Assembly (NCBI GenBank): GCA_007449985.2
Contig: VIIQ02000725.1
Coordinates: 186,001-250,000, forward strand
DNA length: 64,000 nucleotides
Origin: Desmodesmus armatus
Taxonomy: Eukaryota > Chlorophyta > Chlorophyceae > Sphaeropleales > Scenedesmaceae
Reading direction: 5' to 3'
A program made the position numbers and the translations under genes. Positions within the stretch are counted from its first letter, which is position 1, and each line of letters opens with the position of its first letter. The notes below the pieces were generated by a model that was given only the letters and a program-made list of their open reading frames with translations, was not told the DNA's origin and ran no database searches. Shown one piece after another: positions 46,138 to 63,676 of this stretch.

Positions 46138-49100
46138 TGAGACCTCCTGGCTCACACCCTTCCACTCACATTTCTCTGCGCCCTGTCCTCCCTGCATTCC
46201 CCCTCCCCTGCTTGCCCCCCCCCCTCCACACACCTTCAGGTCATCGGAGCTCTGGGCAAAGGTCTCGCCAAGTTGGTGTTCAGTGGAGGCAGCAAGCGCA
46301 AAGACCCGGTCTCTTTGTCTGAGACAAGCAGCGCCCCAGCCCCTCCCACTCCCCACCCCAGCAGCAGCAGCAGCAGCAGCGTGAGACCTCCTGGCTCACA
46401 CCCTTCCACTCACATTTCTCTGCGCCCTGTCCTCTCTGCATTCCCCCTCCCCTGCTTGCCCCCCCCCCCTCCACACACCTTCAGGTCATCGGAGCTCTGG
46501 GCAAAGGTCTCGCCAAGTTGGTCTTCGGTGGTGGCAGCAAGCACAAGGACAAAGACAAGCAGCGCCCCAGCCCTTCCCCACCAAAGCAGCAGCAGCAGCA
46601 GCCCGAGACATCCTGGCTCACCCCCTCAGAGAGGGAAGCAGCTGACAGGGCTAGGACAGACAGGGAGAGGGCTGACTATTTGGCTTCGCTGGACCAGAGG
46701 CGCGGTGTGCATGAGGCAGGGGCCACACCTACTGGCAGCCGCTGGGAGGATGAAGGAGAAGATGTGCCCACTGCACCCAAGATGGTGAGTACAAATGTTG
46801 ACTTGATTCACCTGGTTTTGGGGCCCCCCCGGGGGGGGGTGGGGGGGTATTTGAGGTAAGGAATGTAGGGGCAAGTGAGGGCTGACTACTTGGCTTTGCT
46901 GGACCAGAGGCGTGGTGTGCATCTGGCAGGGGCCACACCCACTGGCAGCCCCTGGGAGGATGAGGGGGAGATGTGCCGACTGCACCCAAGATCATCACGG
47001 TGAGTATGAATGTGAGTATGAATGTTGAAAGCTTGATATACTTGGGCTTTGGACAGTGTTGTTGGGTGGGGGGTGGGGGGTGGGGGATGGGCGGGGGGGC
47101 GGGGAGTGGACGAGTGGGTGTGAAGGATAGACAGGGAGAGGGCAGACTACTTGGCATCCCTTGACCAAGAGGCGTGGTGTGTATGTGGTTGGTGTCATCC
47201 CCACTGGCAGCTATGATGCGTATGGCAGGGGCCGACAGGAGGATGTTGGGGAGGATGTGCCCACCACACCGAAGATGGTGAGTGTGAACCTTGTTTATGG
47301 GGGAATTGTATGTTTGTATAGCGGCACTTGTTTTGCGGGAGGGAAGCTTAGCGGCACTTGTTTTGCGGGAGGGAAGGGAGGAGGGGACGGGAAGCGACAG
47401 CAGGGAGGGAAGGGGGCGGAGGGGGCGGGAAGCGACGGCAAGTGGAGGAGTGTGTGGGTAGGATTTGGTAGGTGAGGGCTGTGAACATGGCACCGGTTGA
47501 CCAGCGCCGCACGGTGCAAATGTTAGTTGACAAACTTTCAACTTTTTTTCACCTGTGTCACACTGTGTGCCCTGTGCCTGTGTGTCCTTTGCTTGTGCAT
47601 GTGTCTGTGCAGCCCTCCAGTGGTCCTGGCCCCCTGGGTGTTGGCAGCAAGGCTGAGGCTGAGGCAAGGCTGGCAGCACTCAAGGCAGAGATGGGTGGAC
47701 AGCAGGTGAGATGAGCAGCAGGCCCAGGGAGGGAGGGGGGGGGGGCTGCCATGTCCCAGTGGGATGTTCGGCTGGAGTGGTGGGCTCTTGAGGGGGAGAT
47801 CGCCAATCATTGGCAATCTGAAGGCTTCGTTCGTCGGATGAAGTCGTCAAAAGTCTTTGGGGGCAGGGGCAGCCGTCCTGTGAGGAAAGAGAAGTGGGCA
47901 TTTGCAATTTGCACTCCAATTGGAGTGGGGGTTGGAGAAGGGGGGGGGGGTACGCTGAGGGGGGTATCGCGATGCTCAGATCCAGAGAGTGGTACAGGCC
48001 TGCTGGACGCATGGCCTGAGGCTGGGCCGCACAACTGTCTGCATTTTGCAGTGAGCATGCGGTGTCACATCAATTTCCCACCATATGCACCAGCTGACTG
48101 CTGCACCGTTAACCCCTGACAATCAACCGACTCCCCCGCGCCTTACAGGGTGGAGCTCCAGGTCTGTCCTCCTCTCGTGAGTCTCAGCGCCCGAGCGCCT
48201 ACCCCAACATCCCCACAGACAACACCTCCCAGCGCCCAGGAGATTGGCAGGCACACACACCAGGTGAACACATCATGAGGGGACGGGGCATCAGGTCACT
48301 GGCATGTTTCTGTGATCTCCCTGGTACAGTTGCAGTTGGATCGTGGGTGTGTGAACTCACAATGATAGCTTGAACTTGTGGGGTGATAGGCGTGTGATAC
48401 ATTGCCAACGGCATGTGATGTGCCCAGCATGTGCCCAGCACACGGCGCTGGTACTGTTACAGCAAGACCAGGCCACTGCTACTTGCTTGCACCATGCATT
48501 GGCATGTTCATGCCAGGGGCCAAGCGATCTTGCACACGTCAACCTTTTTTTCCCGGTAGGTCAGGCTTGTTGACTTCCAGCTGCAAGAACGCCATCCCTG
48601 CTGCATTTCCCCTTATCATCCTCTGCCGGCAAACAAAACAAGTCCGACCCTTCTAAACCATCAGTGCCTGTACTGCCCCTCCCCCCTCCCTCAAGTACCC
48701 TGAGCAACCCCTTTACCCCTGGCCACACCTCAGACATAACCCGCCCCCTCAGCTACGAAGACTACCTAGGCAGGGACAAGCTGTGGGGAGGCAGCAACCG
48801 CCACACCCCCGCCCATCACACGCCTATTTGTTTGTGGTTGCAAAGCCTTGCCGATTTTCCCTGTCCGTTTCCCTTGCAGGCAAACACCAGAAAACGTGCT
48901 CATGTCATTCCTGACTGTACCCCCCCCCCCCCTTCCCCTCCCCACAGGTACCCTGAGCAACCCCTTCACCACTGGCAGCTCAGACACAACCCGCCCCCTC
49001 AGCTATGAAGACTACCTAGGCAGGGACGAGCAGTGGGGAGGCAGCAGCCGCCACACCCCCTCCCACCACACCTCTGCCACACACGCCGGTGACACCACCG

Positions 49101-49993
49101 CCGGTGTCACCTACACTCAATCTGGCGACCCTGTGGCAGCAGTAAGGGCTCGGCAGCAGCAGGGCCGCGAGTATACAGATGCAGGGTGGGGCGGGTCCTC
49201 TGACCGCCCCTCAGGGTATAGGGACAGCAATGCCAGCAGAGATACAGGGTACGGGGCAGGGTACAGGGGGTATGATGAGGACCGTACCGGCAGTGATAGG
49301 TCCAGAGGGGCGGTGTCAGACAGAGAGCAGCGTAGGTTGAAGTATGAGCAGGAAGCGAGGGAGGCGAGGGAGGAGTGGGAGAGGGCACAGCGTGACGCAG
49401 CACGCCGCACAGCGGCTGACTCAGCCCCTGCAGGACCCAACAAGCCCCGTGTGCGGTAAGTATATTACGTAGTGCTACGGTTGGATACAGGATGCTGGTG
49501 TGCTCCTGTGCAGCTGTGCATGCCATGATTTGCAGCAGTGACAGCTGTGCTTGTTGGTCTTCTGGTGACACAGTGCCACCTGCTACATAGGTTGTGCGTG
49601 CCAAACGCTGCTGCGGTGGTGTGTGATTGTTGCATGTAGCAACCCGCCGGGTCAGCCCTCTAACCACTAATCGCTGCACCCCATGAGCCTCTGGCTCCCT
49701 TGTGGGTTGCACGGCTTTGCCGTGCTCAATTTTCGTAACTGTTCTGGAACTGTAATGTTATTTGGCTTTGCAGGTACCACGAAGTGAAGTATGACACCAC
49801 ACCATATGGCGGAGAGGATAGGAGTGGGCAGGGCCAGCCTGCGTATGCGTATGCAGGGGGCCGGGGTGGTGAGGAGAGGGATCAGGAGAAGGATCAGGGG
49901 CGCAAGCAGAAGCAGCAGGCACCGGATTGGCTGGATGTGCTGGGGAAGGTGTTTGCTGGGGGGCCTTCGTACCAGATGGCACCTGACCTGTGA
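32733..49993 (+). CDS. Unrecognised protein with Ser/Gln-rich C-terminal half
   Basis: Nine exons: 32733-32825, 32951-33114, 35561-35646, 35928-36031, 46485-46784, 47613-47705, 48149-48263, 48948-49455, 49774-49993; phases agree and give 560 aa. The first intron has a GC donor (GCAAGT). Exons 1-4 (149 aa) are compact and mixed alpha/beta (FVLALPDD, GEPTFLFAGIVDTDPQAFVAVTL). Exon 5 onward is charged and low-complexity: ALGKGLAKLVFGGG, poly-Gln, a Glu/Arg-rich helix (SEREAADRARTDRERADYL), YEDYLGRDEQWGG, a coiled-coil-like segment (EQRRLKYEQEAREAREEW) and APDWLDVLGKVFAGG near the end. No family recognised. The 10.4-kb intron between exons 4 and 5, full of repeats, makes the join the weakest point: 32733-36031 and 46485-49993 could be two genes, though the phases match. 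Confidence 0.6.
35178..35240 (+). repeat. Intronic snap-back hairpin, 22-bp stem, 19-nt loop
   Basis: Arms 35178-35199 and 35219-35240 are complementary except for two T-facing-G positions, both pairable in RNA. It lies in the large intron 33115-35560, next to poly-C tracts. Confidence 0.88.
36172..36224 (+). repeat. 3'-end copy of exon 35928-36031
   Basis: Encodes QFHVAESKPMQVPGPEQ followed by GTGAGC, against QFHVSESKPMQVPGPEQ plus GTGAGG in the complete exon. It lies just downstream, keeps the donor, and is preceded by a CACAG that could act as an acceptor. Confidence 0.85.
36603..36649 (+). repeat. Perfect snap-back hairpin, 21-bp stem, 5-nt loop
   Basis: Arms 36603-36623 (TGCCTGCACGG and onward) and 36629-36649 are exactly complementary around CAAAC. 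It sits inside the putative large intron, just before the degenerate satellite. Confidence 0.92.
36850..43860. repeat. Degenerate satellite, roughly 13 units of 210-380 bp, split by an insertion
   Basis: The recognisable core is AGCCAGCAGGGAGTGTGGGG plus a CAGGAGGAGGGCCTGGCT-like tail. Cores occur at about 36921, 37166, 37407, 41512, 41856, 42134, 42355, 42724, 42988, 43211, 43417 and 43810, with a possible outlier at 36660. Better-preserved units also share GTATACTGTC.TGGGTCACCAA, AAATGCAGTGA.TGCATTGAA and CTCCACTGAA.CC. Divergence rises toward the right end. The block 37469-41270 is not part of the array and interrupts it. Confidence 0.75.
37469..41270. mobile_element. Probable CACTA-type DNA transposon, non-autonomous or decayed (3.8 kb)
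   Basis: The left end reads CACTAGGCTGAC..CCCCCT and the complement of the right end reads CACTAGGCCAAC..ACCCCT, continuing with imperfect similarity through GGCTACC for about 35 bp. The 5'-CACTA start is diagnostic of the CACTA/EnSpm superfamily. Both ends are rich in CTAGCC/GGCTAG words, and both carry the subterminal motif CTAGCCA(A)GGGTTGACCAG (37581-37602 and 41160-41184). Flanks are TTTGCTA before and GCTGTG after, so a GCT target duplication is possible with one stray A. Removing the block rebuilds an ordinary satellite unit (TGCTGGACTTTGCT joined to GTGCATGTGG). No transposase was recognised in the interior. Confidence 0.55.
44190..44368. repeat. Near-pure C/T tract of about 180 nt
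   Basis: Almost only C with single T interruptions, mostly CCCCCCCT or CCCCCCT. The polyproline and polyglycine frames it creates on both strands are artefacts of composition. Confidence 0.95.
44412..45140. repeat. Three diverged tandem units of about 285 bp
   Basis: Each unit starts GGTGGTGCCACTGCTGCTGC or a close variant, continues with CCCACACAGATAGGGT (CCCACATTGATGGGGT in the third) and later TTGTGGGCA.CA.CAGCA. Starts are at about 44418, 44717 and 44995. The third unit carries an expanded CTG run. Confidence 0.7.
45782..46410 (+). repeat. Three 5'-end copies upstream of exon 46485-46784
   Basis: Copies start right after AG at 45782, 45981 and 46240 and encode VIGALGKGLAKLVF followed by a Ser/Gln-rich tail. 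Copies 2 and 3 share an extra segment (SKRKDPVSLSETSSAP) missing from copy 1 and from the complete exon. All have intact acceptors (CTTCAG or CTGCAG) but none runs into the charged 3' half of the exon. Confidence 0.9.
46877..47515 (+). repeat. 3'-end copies downstream of exon 46485-46784
   Basis: 46877-46998 and 47118-47277 repeat the exon end (RADYLASLDQRRGVH ... EDVPTAPKM) with substitutions, small indels and GTGAGT donors. A shorter remnant is at about 47470-47515. They mirror the acceptor-side copies found upstream of the same exon. Confidence 0.85.
48696..48826 (+). repeat. 5'-end copy upstream of exon 48948-49455
   Basis: Encodes TLSNPFTPGHTSDITRP then SYEDYLGRDKLWGG, against TLSNPFTTGSSDTTRP in the complete exon. 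The acceptor is damaged (TCAAG/TACC instead of CACAG/GTACC), so use as an exon would shift the frame. Confidence 0.85.
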
Positions 49994-51258
49994 TGTGGCA
50001 GTGGTTCATGCGGTGCATTGATAAATGAACCTGATCAGGTGTACCAGCAGCGCTGTTGGCAGCGGATGACTTCGAGTTGTGCGGCATTCTGTGGACTCTT
50101 GCCAAGTTGCCTTTGGCGGGGGGGGGGGGGGGGGGGGGGGGGGGGGCGGGGGGGGGGGCTCGGGCCGCAGTGCGTACCAGAAAAATGCCCCTGATCTGTG
50201 ATGTGGGAGTGGTTCGTGCGGCAGGATTGGTGCAGTGCCGTGGGATCCGGGAATGGTTTGTTGAGGAATGAGCCTGATCAGATGTGCCTGCAGCGCTGTT
50301 GGCAGCGGATGCCTTGAGTCGTGCGGCATATTGTTTTTGCTTGCCAAGTTGGCGTTGTGATGGGGTGTGGGTGCCAGGCCTGATCCATCTTGTTTGACTG
50401 AAATCATCGCAGGGCGCAGGTTGTATGCATGATTTGGCTGCTCAGCTGGCCCTGACCAAGGGGCTTCAAACTTGCAGACTGTTGCAAGGAAGTTGACTTT
50501 CAGTGGTGGTTGTGCCACACTTTATGGAGGGGGCAGCAGCGTTGGGGCAGCAGCATTGGACATGCATGTCATGTACAAGCTTCAGGTCGAGTGGTTGTTT
50601 GTGATGTGCTGTTTTACTTACCTTGAATGCAATTCTGCAGGTGCCTGAGGCAGTGATGATGCATCTGATTATGTGATCAACAGCACAGACTGTGGGGAGT
50701 GCCTCCTAGCAGCGTGTGAAAGTATGGTGCTACACATCCCTCCCGTGATCGTACACATCTCACGATTGCAGGTCCCACCAGCAGTCACAACCAGCAGTCA
50801 CAACATGCGACAGAACAGCTTTGCTGCAACCCAGACAAGCATCTTTCCAGGAACACAGTTGCATACAATCTTGATCTGTTGATCTGTGTTGTAGATGCAA
50901 GGGGCACAATAATATATACGAATTCGAATATATATTATAGTTCCCCTTGGTAGATGCACATGTGTCGCTTTGCAGAGTGCTCTGAGTCGTACGTTTGACC
51001 TTTGTAGCTGTACTGAATTGTATTTTCTGCACAATTGTTCAATCTCGTCACCAGTCAACCCGGTCAAACTCTGCCTTACCGAACCTTGGACTGGGGAAAC
51101 TCCTCAACGACCTGCCTTCAGAAAGCAGAGGTGCAGTGTTCGCAGTCTGATCATTATTGATTTGCGTCTATTAACAGCGTTTGGAATCATATCTGCTGCA
51201 TCTTTCCCAGAATCACACCACCACAAGTGCTGTTCAATTCTTTCTCCTGTCTCTCGTC
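49994..51258. other. 3' region with a copied gene end, then promoter of the hydrolase gene
   Basis: 49968-50110 (last codons plus 3' UTR of the preceding gene, CGTACCAGAT...CTGTGATGTGG) is repeated in diverged form at about 50174-50355. The copies are separated by a run of about 40 G (50118-50158) with one interrupting C. The remainder up to 51258 shows no further gene and should hold the promoter and 5' UTR of the next gene. An A/T-rich palindromic patch lies near 50915-50940. Confidence 0.5.
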
Positions 51259-53664
51259 ATGACCCAGCCCAAGTGCCCTTTGTGTGACAGCAAGAGTGGT
51301 GTCAAGTGCAGATGTGAAGTTTGCGGAAAGCCATTCTGCAGAAGCTGCTGCTATCACTACTTGGCGCTTGCAAAAGACCCCACAACACAAGGTGTGCAGC
51401 AAGAGCATCAAAGGGGAGCATCATAACTATCTACTGCTTTACCACGGCAGCATATGCTATCACTAGCCAGCATGCCATGCACGAAACAGCAGCAGATGGA
51501 CACGACATGATATGACTGCATGATGGCAGTGCTGCAGAAGATACTGCTTGAAAGAATCATCTGCCGACATGACAAGGCTCCTGAACAGCATAACAGCGGC
51601 ACGCACACTGACTTGTACTTGGGCTGACAGGCATGGCCAACAGCTGGCTGGCTTGCCGCTTGCTGCCACTGACTGTGTGCACTGTGTGACTGCTGCAGTT
51701 CGCACCTGCAACGAGTGCTTCCTGCAGAACGTTGCATGGGATGCAACACGCACCTATGACGTGTTTGGGCCTGAGAAGGGCAGGCCAGTGGTGCTGGTGC
51801 ATGGGGCACTCATCGGCAGGCAGTGCATGGTGCTGGAGGCCAAAGCACTGGCAGAAGCGGGCTACAGGTGTGTATGCTGACTGGCTTTGCTGCCTCTGCT
51901 GCAATGGTCTTGCCACATATATGTGCCTATATAGGCTACATGCGTGAAACACTGCTGGCAGAAGATGGGGCAGAATGCCCCCACAGGCCTGCTGTGATCA
52001 CATGCCATGCTCGCAGCAGTGGGCAGACACTATCTGCGTGCTGGTCACAATGATTGTGTCTTGCAGCAGCATCGGCTCAGCTTGACGATTTATTCAGCTT
52101 GAGCAGAAATTCAGACCCGCGCGCCAACACCACACTACATACAGCATGCTGCCGTTGCTAGAAGCAGTGCAGGTCTCTGGCTTAGTATTCCTCACTCTGT
52201 AAAGTACGTGTGCTGAGCATGAAGTTCATCCTCCAATAGAGATCTTCGCTGGTCCTGCTGCTCCTGAAGATGCATCTTTGCTGACCCTGCTGACCCTGCG
52301 GCTGCGCAGGGTGATTGTGCCAGACCTGCCAGCACATGGGGCTCGCTTCAAGGAGCAGCCGCTGACTCTGGGCAATGCGGTGTCCACCCTCTATGAAGTC
52401 ATCAGGCAGGAGGCACCCGACAAGAGGGTGAGCTGTCAAGGTGTTGCCTGCCTGCAGCTATGTCTGTATTATGTAGTACAGCAGCAGCAGTAGCAGCAGC
52501 ATGCGGCAGTGTGCTTGCTCGCGCGCTGTCACACGGTGCGCATGAGACTGGCAGCACCTGAAAAGAGGGTGAGCTGCCTGTCAGGCTGTCAGCTGCCTTG
52601 TCTCAACAGCTTCTGTGCCAAGTACAGCAGCAGCAGCTGCTGCAGGAGCAGCCGCGGCAACAGCAGCTGCATGCAGCAGCAGCAGCAGCAGCAGCACTGG
52701 CGGCAGTGGCGGCAGCAGCAGGCGGCGGTGTGTTGCTCACGTGACATAATGTGCACGGGACTGGCAGCAGCTGACAAGAGGTTGAGCTGTGAAAGCCTTC
52801 CCAAAAACTGCAGACTCAGACCTAAACAGCACGTCAGCGTCAGCAACACGTTTGTGTGCACGGTCAAACGGTCTGGTGCAGCAGACTGGCAGCAGCCATG
52901 TTGTGATACTTGTTTGCAAGTTTGTTGTGCTGGTCGTACCGCTAGCTTCCCCTAATGCCAACAAATGCCACAACAGCCAGGTTGCTAAATGATCACTTAA
53001 CCAATGTTTTCGTGGTCATCACTGAGCGAGTATTGTGTGTGTGTGCCCTGCAGGTGGTGGTTATGGGGTTCAGCATGGGCGGTTATGTTGCAGCAGCATT
53101 CGCAGCCGCGCACCCGGAGATGTGTGCAGGCGTGGTCATGGGCGCATGCTGCCACGACTGCCACACCTTCAAGTGGAAGGTGGTGGGCCACATGGCAGAG
53201 GTCGTGTATGCAGTCTGCTCTGACAAGACCAAGTCGGAGGTGAGGGCTGCTGTCGCCGCATGCTCTACCACATCACTCCTCACTGTGACGCCATCGTGTT
53301 CATTTACGTGCACATGTATAGCCGTGCTGTGTCGGCAAACAAAATCAATCCCGTGCAATTGCCAGTTGGCCAAACTTGCCTGAACTGGCAATGACTGGCA
53401 CATTCATTGTCCGTACGCATGATTCAAATGCCTTTGAGCCTTGGACAAGACAAGTGTGGATCGCCTGTGCCACAGGACGGTTACCATAACGCCCTGCGCT
53501 GCCATGCTGTGTGCTGGCTGCAGTTTATTTACAAGAGCAGCCATGGTGGTGTCAACGTGATGGACCCAACACGCCCTGAGATCCAGGAGGGCTTCACACG
53601 GGTGGGGGCGGAGATGGACGCATGGAAGTATGCATGGCGGGTGAGTGGCATGCAGCATGTACAT

Positions 53665-53714
<50 letters not shown>

Positions 53715-54573
53715 TGGCACTGGCAAAGCAGCAAGCCTGCGAGCTTGCATGCACAATGAGCTTCCTGGAGGATTTTTTTGCTGTCAGTGCTTTACGCATG
53801 GCAGTTGAAAAGCCAGGCCCCGTCTTGCACACTCCCCAGCTGCATGCGCTGCCATTGCTTGGCACCAATACTGAGTGCGCTCATGCGCTGCTACTGACGT
53901 CACCAGCACATCGATGTGTGGTGTCTTGTAGTGTTTCATGGTGCATATTAGATATTTCAGGCCATATCCATGCACACACAATCAAGACTTGAACCAGGGG
54001 TGTTGCGTTTGCTGCAGGTGATGCATGATGCCAACATGCGCAAGCTGCTGCCCAAGATCACATGCCCTGCGCTGCTGGCCGTGGGCGAGACAGACTACAG
54101 GTCAGCACAGCCGGGTGTCCTGCCAGTAGCGGTGCTCAGGGGCAGATTTAGGGTTTTGGGGTTCAACTCTGTAGGTTGGATATTTGGGGCGTTATATCTG
54201 TGCAAGTCAAGCAGGCCAGCACAGTGCATCATGAAACTTGTGACTGTGGGCCGCTGCTGGATGTTATTAGACCTCAGCTAAGTGGCTGCTATCTGAGAGC
54301 TGCTGCTGCTGCTGCTGCTGCTGCAGGTCTCACGAGAAGGAGTGGCTGTCGCTGCTGCAGCACGGCCGGCTGCTGGTGCTCAAGGGTGGCATACACGCAT
54401 TCATGTATCAGCCGGGGGTGGCAGATGATTTTAGGCGGGAAGCTATAAAGTTCACAGCAGCGGCATCTTGGGACCGCACACAGCCGCTAGCGCCAGCAGC
54501 GGGGGGTGCAGAGGGTGAAGCAGAATCTCCTACCCAGGTAGCAGCAGGAGGGGGTGTCAGCGCAGGAGAGCCT

Positions 54574-54636
<63 letters not shown>

Positions 54637-54792
54637 CCAGAGCTAGCAGCACCCAAGGCTGTTGGGGTGGGTGTTGTGTTGGAGAATATCTTGGCGCAGT
54701 TCAAGGCGCCACACAAGGCGAAGGCGCAGCCAGGGGTGGTGGGTGATAAGGCAGCTGGTGCGGCTGCTAGCAGTGGCCAGGTGGCAGCCTGA
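51259..54792 (+). CDS. Zinc-motif plus alpha/beta-hydrolase fold protein
   Basis: Seven exons: 51259-51391, 51699-51867, 52310-52427, 53054-53239, 53524-53640, 54018-54100, 54327-54792; phases agree and give 423 aa. The N-terminus has a cysteine cluster (CPLC, CRCEVC, FCRSCC) suggesting a small zinc-binding module. The hydrolase domain follows: DVFGPEKGRPVVLVHG with the oxyanion HG, VIVPDLPAHG, the nucleophile elbow GFSMGG (Ser), a candidate acid in VGETDYR, and the His in KGGIHAFM. The usual Ser-Asp-His triad is therefore present. Substrate is unknown; a lipase or esterase-like role is only a family-level guess. The tail has a run of about 20 Ala and ends AASSGQVAA. The Zn-motif fusion to this fold is uncommon. 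No signal peptide. Confidence 0.85.
52530..52780 (+). repeat. 3'-end copies downstream of hydrolase exon 3
   Basis: The exon end GCACCCGACAAGAGG plus GTGAGCTG recurs as GCACCTGAAAAGAGG plus GTGAGCTG (about 52552) and as GCAGCTGACAAGAGG plus TTGAGCTG (about 52767). The last has lost its GT. Flanking GCAGCAGCA tracts are copied too. Confidence 0.75.
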
Positions 54793-54825
54793 AAAGGGTC
54801 AGGGACTGGGATGTGATTGATCACT

Positions 54826-55200
54826 TTTCAAGGCGCCACTCAAGGCGAATGCGCAGCCACGGGTGGTGGGTGATAAGGTGGCTGGCGCAGCTGCTAGCAG
54901 TGGTCCTGTGGCAGCCTGATTAGCTCCAGGGGCTGTAATGTGGGTGGTGTGGTTTGTAGGCAGCAACCAGCCATGTACCGTCATCCATTTTGTCGAATGC
55001 CAGGGTTTTGACATGACATTATGGGTGTAAAAGGCGCAGCCAGGGATGGAAGGGGATAAGGGACCTGGCGCAGCTGCTAGCAGTGGTGGCCCTGTGGCAA
55101 CGTGCAAAGGGTCGGGTGCTGAGATATGATTGGTGCATTATTTGGCCGCTGGCGTCTTGTGAGGCCAAGTTACAGGCACAGCCAGGGGTGGGCAGCGGCC
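54826..55200 (+). repeat. Copies of the hydrolase C-terminal coding end in the 3' UTR
   Basis: The last 30 or so codons (AQPGVVGDKAAGAAASSG) recur at about 54826-54919, 55029-55105 and, more weakly, 55157-55200, each more diverged. A TGTAA at 54934-54938 after the first copy is the nearest poly(A) signal candidate; the others may lie beyond the transcript. Confidence 0.85.
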
Positions 55201-55853
55201 AGCCAGTTATCGCTTTACTGCTGGGGGTTTTACAAGCTGGTGTTTTGACAAGACATCAAGGGTGTATCATACATTTGACCCGCGCGGGGTTTGAAAAACA
55301 GTGTTGTGTTGTGCAAAGATGAATCCCAGAATTGAGTTGAATCACTGAGTCACTGAGTGACAGTGACAAGGCATCCGACGGACTCGGAGCTGCTCGTACA
55401 GCTGCTAACACAGCTGTAGTGACCGGCGGACTCGGAGCTCAAGCTGCTAGTACAGTTGTAGTGAGGGCTGTTGGCAGCTTGGAAGGAGGGATGGATGGCC
55501 TCAGCGAGCCTCACTGGGTCATCTGTTTGTGCATGGTGTTGTGAGTGTCGTTTCATGCATGCTTGGGTGGCGCTCGCAAGGCATTGCTGCCGCCTTGAGT
55601 GATGAAGGTGATGGTGGTCAGCATGGTTGCCAGTGACAGTTGTTGCAATGCGGTCTCTGTAGTGACTGTAAGGTAACTTGCAAGTTGCTTCAATAGCTGC
55701 TGCTCTGTTTGGTGGCAGAGGACAGGCTTTCAGACAGCTGTAGGCAGTGTGTACCGCAGCTACAGCTGACTCCTGAGAGCATGCCAGCAGTCCTGCGGAA
55801 AGTCTTCTAACGGAGATTGGTGTACTACTGCTTTGCCTGGTTAGCCACTCCCT

Positions 55854-56126
55854 GGGGGTCCACCGCAAACCTAAGACCCCGGGGGGGTGACGCCAACATT
55901 TCGAAACCCCCTCCCCCCCTCTCAATTTTAGGCTCTTCGGACGAAAACACCCACCCCCCTCTCCGTTTTAGGCTGATCATTGGTACTGCTGTCTCCCTTG
56001 CTGGCGAGCTGCTGGACCCCTCCCCCCCCTTCCGTTTTAGGCTGTTTTCGCAACTCAACCCTCCCCCCCTATCCCGTTTAGGCTTGGCGTCACCCCCCCG
56101 GGGTCTTAGGTTTGCGGTGGACCCCC
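55854..56126. mobile_element. MITE-like element, 273 bp, perfect 41-bp terminal inverted repeats
   Basis: 55854-55894 (GGGGGTCCACCGCAAACCTA and onward) is the exact complement of 56086-56126. The interior holds four tandem blocks of a C-run followed by a TTTTAGGCT or GTTTAGGCT word, at about 55911-55934, 55952-55973, 56019-56042 and 56062-56084. There is no coding capacity. No clear target-site duplication is visible: CCT before against CTG after. It lies about 240 bp upstream of the BiP start codon, between two copies of TCCTGCGGAAA.TCTTCTAA (about 55790 and 56219). Confidence 0.85.
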
Positions 56127-56241
56127 CTGCAAGGCCAACCATCTTGTCATATTGGTAACCGACTTTTGAACAGGGTGTCACAGTGCCACGGTGTCCAAGG
56201 TGGCTGTAGGGTTCATTTATCCTGCGGAAACTCTTCTAAGA

Positions 56242-56258
56242 CACGTGATCTGCACGTG
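56242..56258. promoter_or_regulatory. Twin CACGTG G-boxes upstream of BiP
   Basis: CACGTG occurs at 56242-56247 and 56253-56258, 11 bp apart (one helical turn) and about 110-125 bp before the start codon. ACGT-core elements bound by bZIP factors mediate ER-stress induction of plant BiP genes, so a role in unfolded-protein-response control is a reasonable inference. Confidence 0.5.
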
Positions 56259-56366
56259 CGTCGCGATTGAACCTACAAACTTTTCAACCGACCAACAGCC
56301 AGATCAACTTGCATCCAGCCAGCGTCTGAAAGAGGCCCTCGTTCTGAAGCAGCAGACGCCAGTACA

Positions 56367-63516
<7,150 letters not shown>

Positions 63517-63676
63517 GTGGGTGGGGTTTTGGGGGATGCCAAAGGATTGTAGGGGGGTCAGGGAGAGGAGTAATCTAGCAGGATGTGGGGGCAGTTGCGG
63601 TTGGAGCGGCAGCGGTTGGCTTGAATGTGGGGATCAGGTTTGGCAGGTTATTGGGCAGGGTTTGGGCGTAGGGTTT

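Noticed and set aside
55817..56181. Overlapping frames across the MITE on both strands
   Set aside because: They arise from the perfect inverted repeats and C-rich blocks, with no independent coding evidence.
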